Part shown: piece after piece, positions 19,884-29,281 of the stretch
How positions within the stretch are numbered: position 1 is the first letter of the stretch
How the letters are laid out: each line of letters starts with the position of its first letter
NCBI GenBank assembly: GCA_036839975.1
Contig: DAISVU010000001.1
Location: forward strand, 1 to 64,000
Direction: 5' to 3'
Length of the DNA stretch: 64,000 nt
Source: RGIG7111 sp036839975
GTDB taxonomy: Bacteria > Bacillota > Clostridia > Peptostreptococcales > Anaerovoracaceae
Translations under genes and position numbers: made by a program
The notes under the pieces: generated by a model
What the model saw: only the letters and a program-made list of their open reading frames with translations
The model's database searches: none
Told to the model about the DNA's origin: nothing

Positions 19884-20705
19884 TTATCCTTTCTCAATCA
19901 CTGTAATATTGTCCGGTAGCACATATCCAATCTCGCAGAGGTTTCTATACGCTGTTTTTTCAGAGAGTAGAAACCCTTGATTGTCGTAAACCTGCTGTAC
20001 AACATCTACTTCCTTATAGACTTTCCCCTGTGTTCTGTAATAGAGCAGATCTTTGTTAATGACCTTCCATTTCCTATGAGGATCACACTCCATGTAAACT
20101 GCACCGATAATGTTATCTTTGTCGAATGTCAGAGATAGCTGCGCCCTCTGATCTGTTTGGTTGGTGACTTTGAAATCAAGCCAGCCCTCGGCTACCGTTG
20201 TATCAACGCCCATAGGAGCATCGCTGGGCGGTTCAGGGAAATCCTTTTTCCCATGACCGTGGCGTTCTGTTATGGTCAGCGGAGTATGCAGAAACAACCA
20301 GCAAAGCAGATTGCTAATCATACAAAGACCGCCGCCATATTCTATCACAAGGTGTCCGTCCACCTCAGAAAGACCATCTTTATAGGGAATCTCTTTGTCT
20401 GCGTTTTTCACGCACAGCCAAAAAGAGAAGGTCTCTCTCGGCTCTATGATAAGTCCATTCAGTTTTGTGGCCGCCAGCTTGAGATTGTGGATTTTGTTTT
20501 CCTGATAAAGCATGTCAAAGCCCGTATCTGTATTTCGCATGAGACAGTTTGAGATAAACAGCCTGTAGTACAGCAGAGAAGGCTCCTGTTTTTTTGCATA
20601 CCTGTTCTTGTCAAAACGCATCTGTGTATAGAAAAATAATGTGCGCTGCTTTCTACGAAGTGGCAACAACCATGGGAATACCTCTGTGATTCGCTTTCTT
20701 GGCAT
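19884..20705 (-). CDS. vanW: VanW-family protein
   Basis: The 273-residue protein carries the VanW core: an FSFWLCVKNADKEIPYKDG segment, GGGLCMISNLLCWLFLHTPL, then ERHGHGKKDFPEPP. VanW accompanies vanB and vanG resistance clusters; its biochemical role is not established. An AAAGGAGGAG ribosome site precedes the ATG. It is the first gene after the terminator-like hairpin that separates it from vanS, and is followed five bases later by vanG. The frame is intact. Confidence 0.9.
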   Translation of the reverse strand: MPRKRITEVFPWLLPLRRKQRTLFFYTQMRFDKNRYAKKQEPSLLYYRLFISNCLMRNTDTGFDMLYQENKIHNLKLAATKLNGLIIEPRETFSFWLCVKNADKEIPYKDGLSEVDGHLVIEYGGGLCMISNLLCWLFLHTPLTITERHGHGKKDFPEPPSDAPMGVDTTVAEGWLDFKVTNQTDQRAQLSLTFDKDNIIGAVYMECDPHRKWKVINKDLLYYRTQGKVYKEVDVVQQVYDNQGFLLSEKTAYRNLCEIGYVLPDNITVIEKG

Positions 20706-20734
20706 ATAAAAATCTCCTCCTTTTGGGCATAAAG

Positions 20735-20777
20735 AAAAGCCCTTATTCAGTCTTCATTGTACTGAATAAGGGCTTTT
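20735..20777 (-). terminator. Strong hairpin between vanS and vanW (terminator or attenuator)
   Basis: Perfect 17-base arms (AAAAGCCCTTATTCAGT and complement) around a 9-base loop, with U-rich ends on either strand. On the minus strand it is preceded by a second small hairpin (AATCTCAA...TTGAGATT, about 20784-20810). It ends only 29 bases before the vanW start, leaving no room for a downstream promoter. Confidence 0.8.
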
Positions 20778-20822
20778 AAATCTCAAAGATACGCCTTGAG
20801 ATTACTTAAGATATTCCTAATA

Positions 20823-21902
20823 TCAAACGACTTTTTCCTTAATATGTAGAGGCAAGGTGACAATAATGGTAATCATTAGGTCTTTGCTTTGCGCCGTAAT
20901 TGTCCCTCCGTGAAGTTCGACAATTTCCTTTGCAATAGACAGTCCAAGTCCTGTTCCCCCAGTTTCCGACGTTCTTGCCTGCTCCAAACGGTTGAATTTG
21001 TCAAACATCATCTGTAATTTTTCTGGTGGGATTGTATCTACGGCATTTTGAAAGGTCACGACAGCGAGATCATTTTCTTTCTTTGCAGAAATGCGTATTT
21101 CCGATCCTGCGTTGCTGTATGAGGCGGCGTTTTTGAGCAAATTACCAAACACACGGACAATCATTTCCGTGTCTGCTAAAACTATCAGACCGTCTTCTGA
21201 TGATAGCTTTACAGTATTCTCATTTGCGGAAAGGATCGGATAAAATTCTTCTACAGTTTGTGCAAGCAGAAAGGATAAATCCACCTTTGTTTTATGGAGT
21301 GATACGGTCTTTGAATTGTATCTTGTAAGGTCGAACAGTTCGTTAATCAGCACATCCAATCGTTCCGATTTGCTAAGTGCAATCTTGATGTACTTTTCCC
21401 TCTGCTCAGCCGACATATCCTGAGCTTCATCCAATAGGCTTAAATATCCAATCACTGTGGTCAAAGGGGTGCGGATGTCGTGAGCAAGGTACATAACCAA
21501 TTCATTCTTTTTTTCTTCTGCCTGAGCAACGCTTTTTTCGCTATTTAAAACAGACAGTTTAATTTGGTTCATATGGTTTTCGACCTCATGGAGCGGTGCG
21601 GAAAGCGTAATTCCCTTTGCGCTTTTCTCATATACCGTTTCCGTTGCAGCTACTACTTCATTCAAATAATTCCATGGCTTTTTCCAATAAAAAAGGAAAA
21701 TGCCCAAAAATCCAATGATAAGAAATATAACATACAGGATGTCAAGCCTCAAGCCAATCCAGGCAATCACCGCATTGTCTGTCTCAATGGTCGCTGAACT
21801 TAAAAGTGCTATCACGACAAAACCAACAATAGCCCATAAAGTCAACGCCACAAACAGGCGGATGCGCAGTTTCTTTTCAATGTTCTGATTTGATGAAGTC
21901 AT
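20823..21902 (-). CDS. vanS: VanS-type sensor histidine kinase
   Basis: The 359-residue kinase has two N-terminal transmembrane segments (about 15-38 and 52-73) with a very short external loop, an H-box YLAHDIRTPLTTV with His141, an N-box NLLKNAASYSN, and G-boxes TGLGLSIAKEIVE. The near absence of an extracellular domain is typical of VanS-type sensors. It senses glycopeptide or wall stress and phosphorylates VanR. It follows vanR and the VanZ-like gene in the same direction, and the hairpin at 20735-20777 follows it. Confidence 0.9.
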   Translation of the reverse strand: MTSSNQNIEKKLRIRLFVALTLWAIVGFVVIALLSSATIETDNAVIAWIGLRLDILYVIFLIIGFLGIFLFYWKKPWNYLNEVVAATETVYEKSAKGITLSAPLHEVENHMNQIKLSVLNSEKSVAQAEEKKNELVMYLAHDIRTPLTTVIGYLSLLDEAQDMSAEQREKYIKIALSKSERLDVLINELFDLTRYNSKTVSLHKTKVDLSFLLAQTVEEFYPILSANENTVKLSSEDGLIVLADTEMIVRVFGNLLKNAASYSNAGSEIRISAKKENDLAVVTFQNAVDTIPPEKLQMMFDKFNRLEQARTSETGGTGLGLSIAKEIVELHGGTITAQSKDLMITIIVTLPLHIKEKVV

Positions 21903-21915
21903 CGTATCATCTCCT

Positions 21916-22434
21916 TTAGTTCAGCAATAAGAGCAAGAGTGTCCCGCATATAAGTAATACCGTAACAGTATTTACAACAACGGCAATGTATCGATCTGCT
22001 TTTTCTTTGTCAAAGAACAGGGTGCAGCCTATCAGGTAAAACCCTATTCCAAATAGCCCGCCGATGGTATTCGTGATTAAGTCAGTAATATCAAATCTAC
22101 CGACAGAAAGAATGAATTGAGAACATTCCAGAGCAAGAGAGATACCAAAAATGAACACAATCTTTATACAATGCGAAATCTTTTTTAAAAGCAGACTTAG
22201 ATAAACGCCTACAGGGATAAAGATCAATATATTGTTTATAACCTCAGAAAAATGAAATCTGACGTTATGCCCATCTTCGTAATGAAACGGTATGAGATTG
22301 TAAGCCCTGATTGTACCAAGTCCGCTTAGCGAAAGCTCAAGTTTGAATAGGATAATCCATACAAGAAACAATACATACATCACAAACAGAGCAATAGTAA
22401 TGTAGTATATTATTTTGTTTCTTTTCTTTAACAT
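21916..22434 (-). CDS. VanZ-like membrane protein
   Basis: Start at 22434 is chosen for the AAAGGA ribosome site; the product has about 172 residues and five hydrophobic segments. The VanZ pattern is seen in LIPFHYEDGHNVRFHF, NILIFIPVGVYLSLL, ECSQFILSVGRFDITDLITN and TIGGLFGI. VanZ proteins give low-level teicoplanin resistance by an unknown mechanism and occur widely in Firmicutes. It lies between vanR and vanS, an uncommon position, so it is probably co-expressed with the two-component system. Confidence 0.85.
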   Translation of the reverse strand: MLKKRNKIIYYITIALFVMYVLFLVWIILFKLELSLSGLGTIRAYNLIPFHYEDGHNVRFHFSEVINNILIFIPVGVYLSLLLKKISHCIKIVFIFGISLALECSQFILSVGRFDITDLITNTIGGLFGIGFYLIGCTLFFDKEKADRYIAVVVNTVTVLLICGTLLLLLLN

Positions 22435-22447
22435 AACTGCGTTCCTT

Positions 22448-23140
22448 TTATATTTTGTAGCCCACACCCCATACGGTTTTGATGTAAAAGGGTTTCTCTA
22501 CGGTGTCGTTCAGCTTTTCTCGAATGTGTCGGATATGGACAGTGATTGTGCTACTGTTTTTACTGTAATACTCATCTTGCCAGATGCTTTTGAATAAATC
22601 TTCCACACTAACAACGGTTCCGAGGTTTTCAAGTAAAATGCGTAGGATAGAAAATTCGGTAGGCGTTAGTGCAATTGTTTCTCCATTCAGTTGGCATTCG
22701 TAGCTCGACGTGTCCAGTTCCAACCCTTCATACTTTAAGATTGGATCGGGAGATGTTGCGTTTGCCATAGCGGTAAACCGCTTATAACGCCGAAGTTGCG
22801 CTTTCACTCTTGCCATCAGTTCCAGCGGTCTGAACGGTTTAGTTACATAATCATCTGCTCCTAATGTAAGACCGTTAATTTTGTCAACCTCTGCGTCTTT
22901 GGCAGTCAGCATGATAACAGGATAGATATGTTTTTCGCGGATTTTTTTGCAGAGCGAAAACCCATCTGAGCCAGGGAGCATAATATCTAAAATAGCAAGG
23001 TCAAGTTCCTGTGTTTCGATGCAACACAAGGCATCCTCCGCCGTGTAAGATTTGAACACAGTATAGTTTTCGTTTTGCAGATAGACTTCAATTAGGTCAG
23101 CAATTTCTCTTTCGTCATCTACAACTAAAATTTTTTCCAT
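22448..23140 (-). CDS. vanR: VanR-type response regulator
   Basis: OmpR/PhoB-class regulator of 230 residues: receiver domain with the acidic pair VVDDE, phosphoacceptor Asp52 (LAILDIMLPG), and Lys in VTKPFRP, then a winged helix ending HIREKLNDTVEKPFYIKTVW. It is the partner of VanS and the likely activator of this locus. First gene of the minus-strand van unit; intact. Confidence 0.9.
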   Translation of the reverse strand: MEKILVVDDEREIADLIEVYLQNENYTVFKSYTAEDALCCIETQELDLAILDIMLPGSDGFSLCKKIREKHIYPVIMLTAKDAEVDKINGLTLGADDYVTKPFRPLELMARVKAQLRRYKRFTAMANATSPDPILKYEGLELDTSSYECQLNGETIALTPTEFSILRILLENLGTVVSVEDLFKSIWQDEYYSKNSSTITVHIRHIREKLNDTVEKPFYIKTVWGVGYKI

Positions 23141-23238
23141 AAAATACCAACTTCTTTTTTTCGGAGCAACAGATTTATTATACTAGTTACACTAAAGTGA
23201 TTCTCAAATATGTGCATAAGGAATTATTAAGATTTTCC

Positions 23239-23427
23239 TTACATTCCTTTCTTTCTCCGCCCCTGCTTTGTTCTGCCGTCAATAGGCTTTTTTGCGTTTT
23301 TAGGGATTAAGCATACTGTCCCCATCTTAACAGCGTCAGCGATACGCCCTGCAGTGCAGCAATAATTTGTCATTGATGGTGAAATTTTCCACAAAATGCT
23401 CGCCTCTTTCAATGTCATGTAGTCCAT
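23239..23427 (-). CDS. Excisionase/MerR-like small HTH protein
   Basis: The 62-residue peptide MDYMTLKEASILWKISPSMT...GRIADAVKMGTVCLIPKNAKKPIDGRTKQG has the winged helix-turn-helix pattern of DNA-binding excisionase-like proteins common on mobile elements, in which a tyrosine-start helix selects a binding site and the wing carries an IPKNAxKP strand. The ATG at 23427 is the best start; upstream in-frame codons look non-coding. It lies between vanR and the IS481 copy. Function on an element is inferred. Confidence 0.6.
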   Translation of the reverse strand: MDYMTLKEASILWKISPSMTNYCCTAGRIADAVKMGTVCLIPKNAKKPIDGRTKQGRRKKGM

Positions 23428-23708
23428 ATCTCTTGCCCTCCAACAAGGACATTGTATTTCGTTCTCTCGAAAAATACAAGAAATCTCAAGCGACAGAAAA
23501 ATGTAATATCTAAAATTTAGGCACATATATCTGCTTCTCTATGGAATCATTATTTCGCTAAATCCTGCGAATATAGTAACTCACCTGTACCGAAATTGAG
23601 TGCTGTAGCTTTACAATAGATGTGAGACCTCAAGGATAGAAAAAAGCGATTGAGTCCGTTAGAATGTTTCTACCATAAAACTCCTCTAACGAAAGGACAT
23701 CGGTCACC

Positions 23709-24653
23709 ATGAACATTATACCACATTCCCGGCGATATCTCTCTCACACGATTGATACTCGGTATTTTTCCGTCAAGCTTTATCGAAGTGGATTCACTGT
23801 CAACTTTGTCTGCCGAAAGTATCACATATCCAAGGCCTCCCTGATGCGTTGGAACAAGCGATTCGATGGCTCACGACAATCCTTGGCAGACGGTTCTCAC
23901 AGACCGCTTTCACCGCATCCGACTGCTCATACCCCGCTCGAACGCAAGGGGATCACCGACTTGTACCGTCGCAATCCCCATATCTCCTTATGCGAGATGT
24001 ACGGCAAACTTCGGTCTCAAAAGGGTTACTCCTGGCATCCCGGATCTCTTTACCGAATATCCCGGGCTTTAGGTTTTTCTTCCAAGGCTTCGTCAACCAA
24101 GAAGAAACGGAAGCCTATGCGGTACGATACGCCAACACGCTTGGGCGTGAAATGGCAGATGGATGTAAAGCATGTTTCAAGAGCTTGCTATGTCGGGAAA
24201 ATACATGAGAAGTTCTATCAGTACACGATGATCGATGAAGCGTCGGGAGAGCGATTCCTTTATCCTTACATCGAACAAAACAGCTACAGTACCAATGATT
24301 TCGTAAGACGGGCAATCGCATACTTCGGTTACAAACCGGAAACGATTCAGACTGACAACGGCTTTGAATTCACTTATGCAAAAGCGTATCCTCGTACACA
24401 CCCCTTTGATCTTCTGTGTGATAAGCTTGGGATAAACCATAAACTGATTCGTCCACGGACACCTTGGCATAACGGCAAAGTCGAACGCAGCCACAGAAAC
24501 GATCAGGAGAGATTCTACAATTTCCTCAGGTTCTACTCATTAAGTGACTTAAAGGAGCAGATGTACCGATACAGGCGCAGAGCGAATCGTATTCCTATGG
24601 CTGTACTCGGATGGGTATCGCCAATAGAAAGGCGTGCACAGCTTGATGTATGA
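23709..24653 (+). mobile_element. IS481-family transposase (insertion sequence)
   Basis: The 314-residue product has an N-terminal helix-turn-helix (SGFTVNFVCRKYHISKASLM) and an rve integrase core: first Asp in KWQMDVKHV, second in IQTDNGFEF, Glu in HNGKVERSHRNDQERF. This is IS481 style. The frame is complete, unlike most mobile genes in this window, so it is probably a recent arrival. I could not define its inverted repeats with confidence. Confidence 0.9.
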
Positions 24654-24842
24654 ACGTTCTGTCCGCTTGTTCTTATAAAATCGACGAAACACAAGTCACA
24701 TAAAAACATCAACCGCTAGTGGAACGGTTCTGGTGAAAAAAGCGTTGCAGTTATAAATTGCAGCGTTTTTCTTTGCACTCTTTGGCAAAAAGTGAATTTC
24801 CGTTGTTGTAGAGAGTAAGGGATAAGTGGAATAGTAAGCATG

Positions 24843-24869
24843 TACTTTTTGACCACAGTCGAAAAAGTA
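24843..24869. other. oriT-like hairpin upstream of mobC
   Basis: TACTTTTTGAC-CACA-GTCGAAAAAGTA forms an inverted repeat with one bulged base. It lies about 80 bases upstream of a MobC gene, the usual position of the transfer origin in mobilisable elements. The nick site was not identified. Confidence 0.4.
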
Positions 24870-24947
24870 GGCTTGTAAGGTGGCAATTCAGCTTAATCAA
24901 TTTTAGGGAGAACCCTAAGACCCCGAACAAGAAAGGAGTGATGAAAT

Positions 24948-25328
24948 ATGACAAAGAGCGTTAATCGTAAAAACAACTGTACCGTTCACTTTATGGTGAA
25001 CGAAGAAGATATGAATGAGCTTAACCGAAGATTTGCATTGACCAATTTTAGAAGCAAAAGAGAGTTTTCTCGAGACAGTATTTTTAAAAACAGAATCATC
25101 AGTATTGATATATCCGGTGAATTTAGAAAAAAACTGAGGGAATTATCTTCGCTTATCAGTCGTAACTCAGCAAACCTGAATCAGATTACAAAAGCGCTAA
25201 ATAGCACAGGTGTTATCTATAAGGATGATATTGAAAGTATCAAGAAAGCTTTGCAAGGTGAACTGCTTTTCTTATCAGAATTTAGAGAAAAAGTATCGGA
25301 TTATATTATCAATCAGGTGGTAGGATAA
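24948..25328 (+). CDS. mobC: MobC-family relaxosome protein
   Basis: The 126-residue protein has a ribbon-helix-helix-like start (NNCTVHFMVNEEDMNELNRR) and the MobC region with a conserved asparagine string in LISRNSANLNQITKALNSTG. MobC proteins assist the relaxase at oriT of mobilisable plasmids and transposons. A GAAAGGAGTGATGAAAT leader gives a strong ribosome site. It overlaps the relaxase start by one base (ATAATG). Intact, while its partner is broken. Confidence 0.85.
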   Translation: MTKSVNRKNNCTVHFMVNEEDMNELNRRFALTNFRSKREFSRDSIFKNRIISIDISGEFRKKLRELSSLISRNSANLNQITKALNSTGVIYKDDIESIKKALQGELLFLSEFREKVSDYIINQVVG

Positions 25329-25640
25329 TGGCTGTTACAAAGATACATCCGATTAAAACTACTTTGAAAAAGGCAATAGATTATATCTGTAACGGAGATA
25401 AAACCGATGATGAAATCTATGTTACAACGCACCTGTTCAGCAGAGAAAATGCTCATAAAGAATTTGAACTTACCAAGAGACAGTTTAATTCAAGAACTAA
25501 AACTTTAGCCACCATTTGATCCAATCTTTTGTACCGGAAGAAGTCAGCTTTGCATCCATACCGTTTGTTCGTAACCTAATTGAATATACGGAAGGTGATG
25601 ATAACGAAGACTATTTGACTCTTACAAGTGTTTTGTTATA
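25328..25640 (+). pseudogene. mobA: MobA-type relaxase, truncated
   Basis: MAVTKIHPIKTTLKKAIDYI and the following GDKTDDEIYVTTHLFSREN are the conserved N-terminus of MobA/MobL-type relaxases, including strand 1 of the relaxase fold. A frameshift after KTLA (about 25505) moves the frame to HHLIQSFVPEEVSF, after which unrelated sequence (IPFVRNLIEYTEGDDNEDYL) begins. The catalytic His triad and the rest of the protein are lost, so the element cannot mobilise itself. Confidence 0.75.
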
Positions 25641-25649
25641 GCTTTAACC

Positions 25650-25812
25650 ATCAGTAGATATAAAAGAAACAGAAAAATGGCTATCGCACCATCTCCTTAT
25701 TATAGGTATAGGATTAACCGCTATCGAAAATAACATTAGATTTTTGAAATAAAATGGATATATAGAACGAGTAGGCTCTAACAAGACGGGCTATCGGAAA
25801 GTTAAGGAATAG
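25650..25812 (+). pseudogene. C-terminal fragment of an AlbA_2/RecG-like DNA-binding protein
   Basis: The frame IKETEKWLSHHLLIIGIGLT...NNIRFLK-TAA-NGYIERVGSNKTGY ends at VKE. NGYIERVGSNKTGYRKVK is the typical winged-helix tail of putative transcriptional regulators annotated as RecG-like helicases. A TAA at 25750-25752 interrupts it. Probably the scar of a deletion that fused relaxase and regulator sequences. Confidence 0.45.
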
Positions 25813-26013
25813 TTTCGTGCTTGCAATATGCTTGCAAAAAATCAGATAGAAATAAAAGGTATAATAAAGCTAAATTTGATAATAAAAACGTTGATTTTAT
25901 GCCATTTATACAAAATGACATAAATGGACATATCGAGTGGGGATCGGAAACTTTCGGTAATTTCTACTCATTTTATACTTGACTTTTCATAGCTGGTCTC
26001 CTATTCAATATTA

Positions 26014-27084
26014 TTATTTAAAAAACATACTGCCAACATACATCCATAATGAAGAATCTTTATTTCCCGCAAATATCTTTTCCTTTTTAATTAATTCACA
26101 CTTAAAATCATCTGTAATTCTGTAGACGTAAATTATGCACTCCGTAGTATTTACATCATTATCTAACACATATAACTTTTCATTATTGATAGCTATTTGT
26201 GAAATATTGCGATTAAACTTTATTCCCCTGCGCCGGCTATTCTTCAAATCCAACACCGTCATTTCTTTACATGTTTGCATTACAGGATCAACGTGAGTTA
26301 TTAAAAGATTCTTTTCATAGCCAACGGTTTGATACATTGATTTTTTCTTTTCAAAATCCTCCCACGTGAGCTCTCTACTTTTTATGTCATAACAACCGAG
26401 TTTGCTTTTTTTTTTTTTAGGGTAATTTTTATAATCTGAATATATGGCAAAATATAAACTATTCTTATATACCGTTACATACTCAGGGCTTATATTTGTT
26501 TGCAAATCTATTGTGTGCATCCTTTTTAGTGTTTTTGCATCCAATATGCTTAAATGGCATGTTGCATCATCGTTATCAAAAATATACACCTCCTTTTTGT
26601 TGCTTTTAGTATGCTTACAATGCAGCCTTTTAAATCAATAAACTTTTCTTTACCTGTCTTTATGTCCATGCGTCCTATTCTTGTGATATTGTTTAGATTG
26701 CTACAACTAAAAATCGCATCATCATTTACAGATATATTCATGCCCGCTTCATCTTTGGTGAACTTAAAAGCTTTCGACTTACCATTACTAAGTCGATTCT
26801 TATCACCTCATTGTACTTGTCCCCCGGGGCTTTCCCCATTGGCGCAGCATAAAACATTCCCCATATGATTCTCCCGGTTTAAAATTGTCCGTAAATGCTC
26901 CGTAAGCCAATTCTTGACGAGCACACTCTTTTATTCCTTCATCATAATAAATAATCTGGGTATTATCGGCTTCTTGTGTTGTATATACAACCGCAACATC
27001 AAAATCTGTTGGTATAATAAACTCAGCCGAGCTACATGAAGATAACATCATAAGAAAAACTATAACTATTGTCAAATTGTACAT
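26014..27084 (-). pseudogene. Lipoprotein with beta-propeller-like repeats, frameshifted
   Basis: Start at 27084 gives a lipoprotein signal (MYNLTIVIVFLMMLSSCSSA, lipobox LSSC). The rest is split over frames: FDVAVVYTTQEADNTQIIYY, FYAAPMGKAPGDKYNEVIRID, GMNISVNDDAIFSCSNLNNI and then a long frame with repeated beta-strand units (KLGCYDIKSRELTWEDFEK, KLYVLDNDVNTTECIIYVYR). The repeats suggest a surface propeller. Frameshifts lie near 26860, 26770 and 26600. Native function unknown. Confidence 0.55.
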
Positions 27085-27253
27085 CTTCTGCACTGACTGA
27101 TATGCTTTGCAAAAAAAAAACAGCGGCAAATACTGTTGCATATAAAAATATGCAAGAAATCGTATGATTCAAGAATGTAGTTTTTCTTATCAGACTATAT
27201 GTTTTTTAACAATCCCCCTTTACAGTTCTTCTTTGCAAACACTATTTTTCACT

Positions 27254-29191
27254 TTACGGTTCTATTATGTTGAAGTTACATACTATAGGAGACATATATT
27301 TCAACAGGCGCGCTAACACCGTTTTATCTCCTGTTAAGACAATCTGATCAATGACTTCTTCTTTTCCAAGCATAAGAGATAGAAACTGAAGGCGTTTCAG
27401 ACTAATTGAACAATCTGCCTCGTTTTTCGTTTCACCATTGTAGACAAGAAGAATACCGTCTTTTCTTATTAAGAATAAATCCTCATTCGTATCAGTAATC
27501 TTAAGCTTAAGGGTAAAATTATCTTTCTGTGCTGCAAGTGCATCCGTCATAATGTCTATGTATGAAAGCATCATTTCCGTCGTCATACCCATCATCATTA
27601 CTTCACTGCCTTTTGCAGTTCCTTCTTTGCTTGACTGATTTCCCTCAAAAAGTTCCCATGCTCCCATAAGGTATGCACTACGCCAAGGACCGCTCTCAGA
27701 CTGATAACCGAGCTGTTCAAGCGCCCGTGCACAAAGATCTCTTGCTTCCTGAAAATCCGGCTTTGCAAACACAAGCTCCCTTGTCAGCTGAGCCACCCAT
27801 TGATATTCTCCCTTATCAAAATCCTTTTGTGCCATATCCATGACCTTGTCCAAATCGCCAAGGTATGAGATCCATTTTTTTGCTGTGTCTTCAGGCGTAA
27901 GCGGATTAAGATTGACTGGATTGGCATCGTACCAGCCCATATAACGCTGATAAACGGCTTTTATATTATGACTTAGAGTACCGTAATACTGTCGGCAATA
28001 CCAAATTTTATTAAGTCTGTCCGGAAGTTCCAGGCTCCTTGAAATTTCAGAAGGTGTCATTCCCTGATTGATGTAATGCAGAGTCTGATTATTTATATAC
28101 TGATAAACGGCAGCTGTGTCTTGCATATATTCTTTTATAGTTTCTCTTCCCCAGTGTGGCCAGTTATGAGACTGAAAAACCACCTCGCTCTCGTCTCCGA
28201 AAAGATACTCCGCCTCAAGTATAAAATGCGCCCATGCCTCGGCATCACGCACCTGGGCACCGCGGAGAGTATAAAGGTTATGCATTGTTCCGGTACAGTT
28301 TTCAGCCATCCAAAGGCCTTTGTATTTTGGGAAATATGCATTCATTTCAACCGGAGCTTCTGTTCCGGGAGTAAGATGGAAGCGGATTTCAAGTCCGTCT
28401 ATAATTAAAGTATCATTGCCGCTTATCTCTATTGTAGGCGCCAGCAGACCTACTGTACCTCTCGACTGGCCGAGTCCTATGCCTATTGCCATGCGGTTTT
28501 TCTCGCCGGTTTTCATAATTGATCCGTACTGATATTGAGCTCTTCGTCCCATAGCCGGTCCACAGTAAATGTTTTCGCTAACAGCATGTTTCAGAAATCC
28601 TTCAGGTGCCAAGATTAGCGTCTTTCCTGAGGCAATTTGCTCCTCAAAGCTGAGGCTTTCGTCTGCAACCTGTTCGGCCTTTATCGCCCCCATAATCCCA
28701 CCGTAGTGATCGATGTGAGAATGGCTGTAAAGAATTGCCTTGATGTCAAGTTCTCCGAAGTGTTTTTTCATGAGCTTCATGGCTGCTTCCATATTTTCCT
28801 TGCACATCATAACATCAAAAATTATCCAGCCATGATCTGTCTGTATGAAAGTAGTATTTGCCATGTCATAGCCTCTCACCTGATATATTCCATCGCATAC
28901 TTTGAAAAGTCCCGCATATGCATTAAGCTGCGTGTTTCTCCAAAGGCTTGGATTTACCGTGTCCGGGGCATCTTTATCCTTTACAAAGCTAAAATCTCCA
29001 ATATCCCAGGCAACTTCTCCGTCGTCACGCTTAATAACAAGTCCTTCAGTTGATTCAATAAGCCCTCTTAGTGCACATTCCTTTTCGCGCTCATCTGCGA
29101 AATTCAGCAAAGAATACCAGGTCTTATTAGCGTTTACCGTGTTTGATGTAGCACATGAACAGCAAGTCCTACCTAATTTCATAAGGTTCAT
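27254..29191 (-). CDS. SdsA-like alkyl sulfatase (metallo-beta-lactamase fold)
   Basis: About 645 residues. The metal motif SHSHIDHYGG lies at 156-165, then GPAMGRRAQYQYG, HLTPGTEAPVEMNAYFP and the third-His region FQSHNWPHWGRETI, as in class III alkyl sulfatases such as SdsA1. A helical dimerisation region and a C-terminal SCP2-like domain follow. The family cleaves sulfate from alkyl chains. No signal peptide is evident, so it is probably cytoplasmic. I start at 29191, after GAGGAGG. It is the last gene of the operon with DUF1254 and TetR. Confidence 0.9.
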   Translation of the reverse strand: MNLMKLGRTCCSCATSNTVNANKTWYSLLNFADEREKECALRGLIESTEGLVIKRDDGEVAWDIGDFSFVKDKDAPDTVNPSLWRNTQLNAYAGLFKVCDGIYQVRGYDMANTTFIQTDHGWIIFDVMMCKENMEAAMKLMKKHFGELDIKAILYSHSHIDHYGGIMGAIKAEQVADESLSFEEQIASGKTLILAPEGFLKHAVSENIYCGPAMGRRAQYQYGSIMKTGEKNRMAIGIGLGQSRGTVGLLAPTIEISGNDTLIIDGLEIRFHLTPGTEAPVEMNAYFPKYKGLWMAENCTGTMHNLYTLRGAQVRDAEAWAHFILEAEYLFGDESEVVFQSHNWPHWGRETIKEYMQDTAAVYQYINNQTLHYINQGMTPSEISRSLELPDRLNKIWYCRQYYGTLSHNIKAVYQRYMGWYDANPVNLNPLTPEDTAKKWISYLGDLDKVMDMAQKDFDKGEYQWVAQLTRELVFAKPDFQEARDLCARALEQLGYQSESGPWRSAYLMGAWELFEGNQSSKEGTAKGSEVMMMGMTTEMMLSYIDIMTDALAAQKDNFTLKLKITDTNEDLFLIRKDGILLVYNGETKNEADCSISLKRLQFLSLMLGKEEVIDQIVLTGDKTVLARLLKYMSPIVCNFNIIEP

Positions 29192-29281
29192 ACTTATCCT
29201 CCTCAAAATATTTTCTCGCCAAGCTATGTTTTTTACAGCTCGATTTTATAATGCAGCGTCATTCTTAAACTTGCTTTGCAA

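Noticed and set aside
25890..25985. Small ORF MPFIQNDINGHIEW... as a gene
   Set aside because: Only 27 residues, no ribosome site and no recognisable family; probably background or a remnant.
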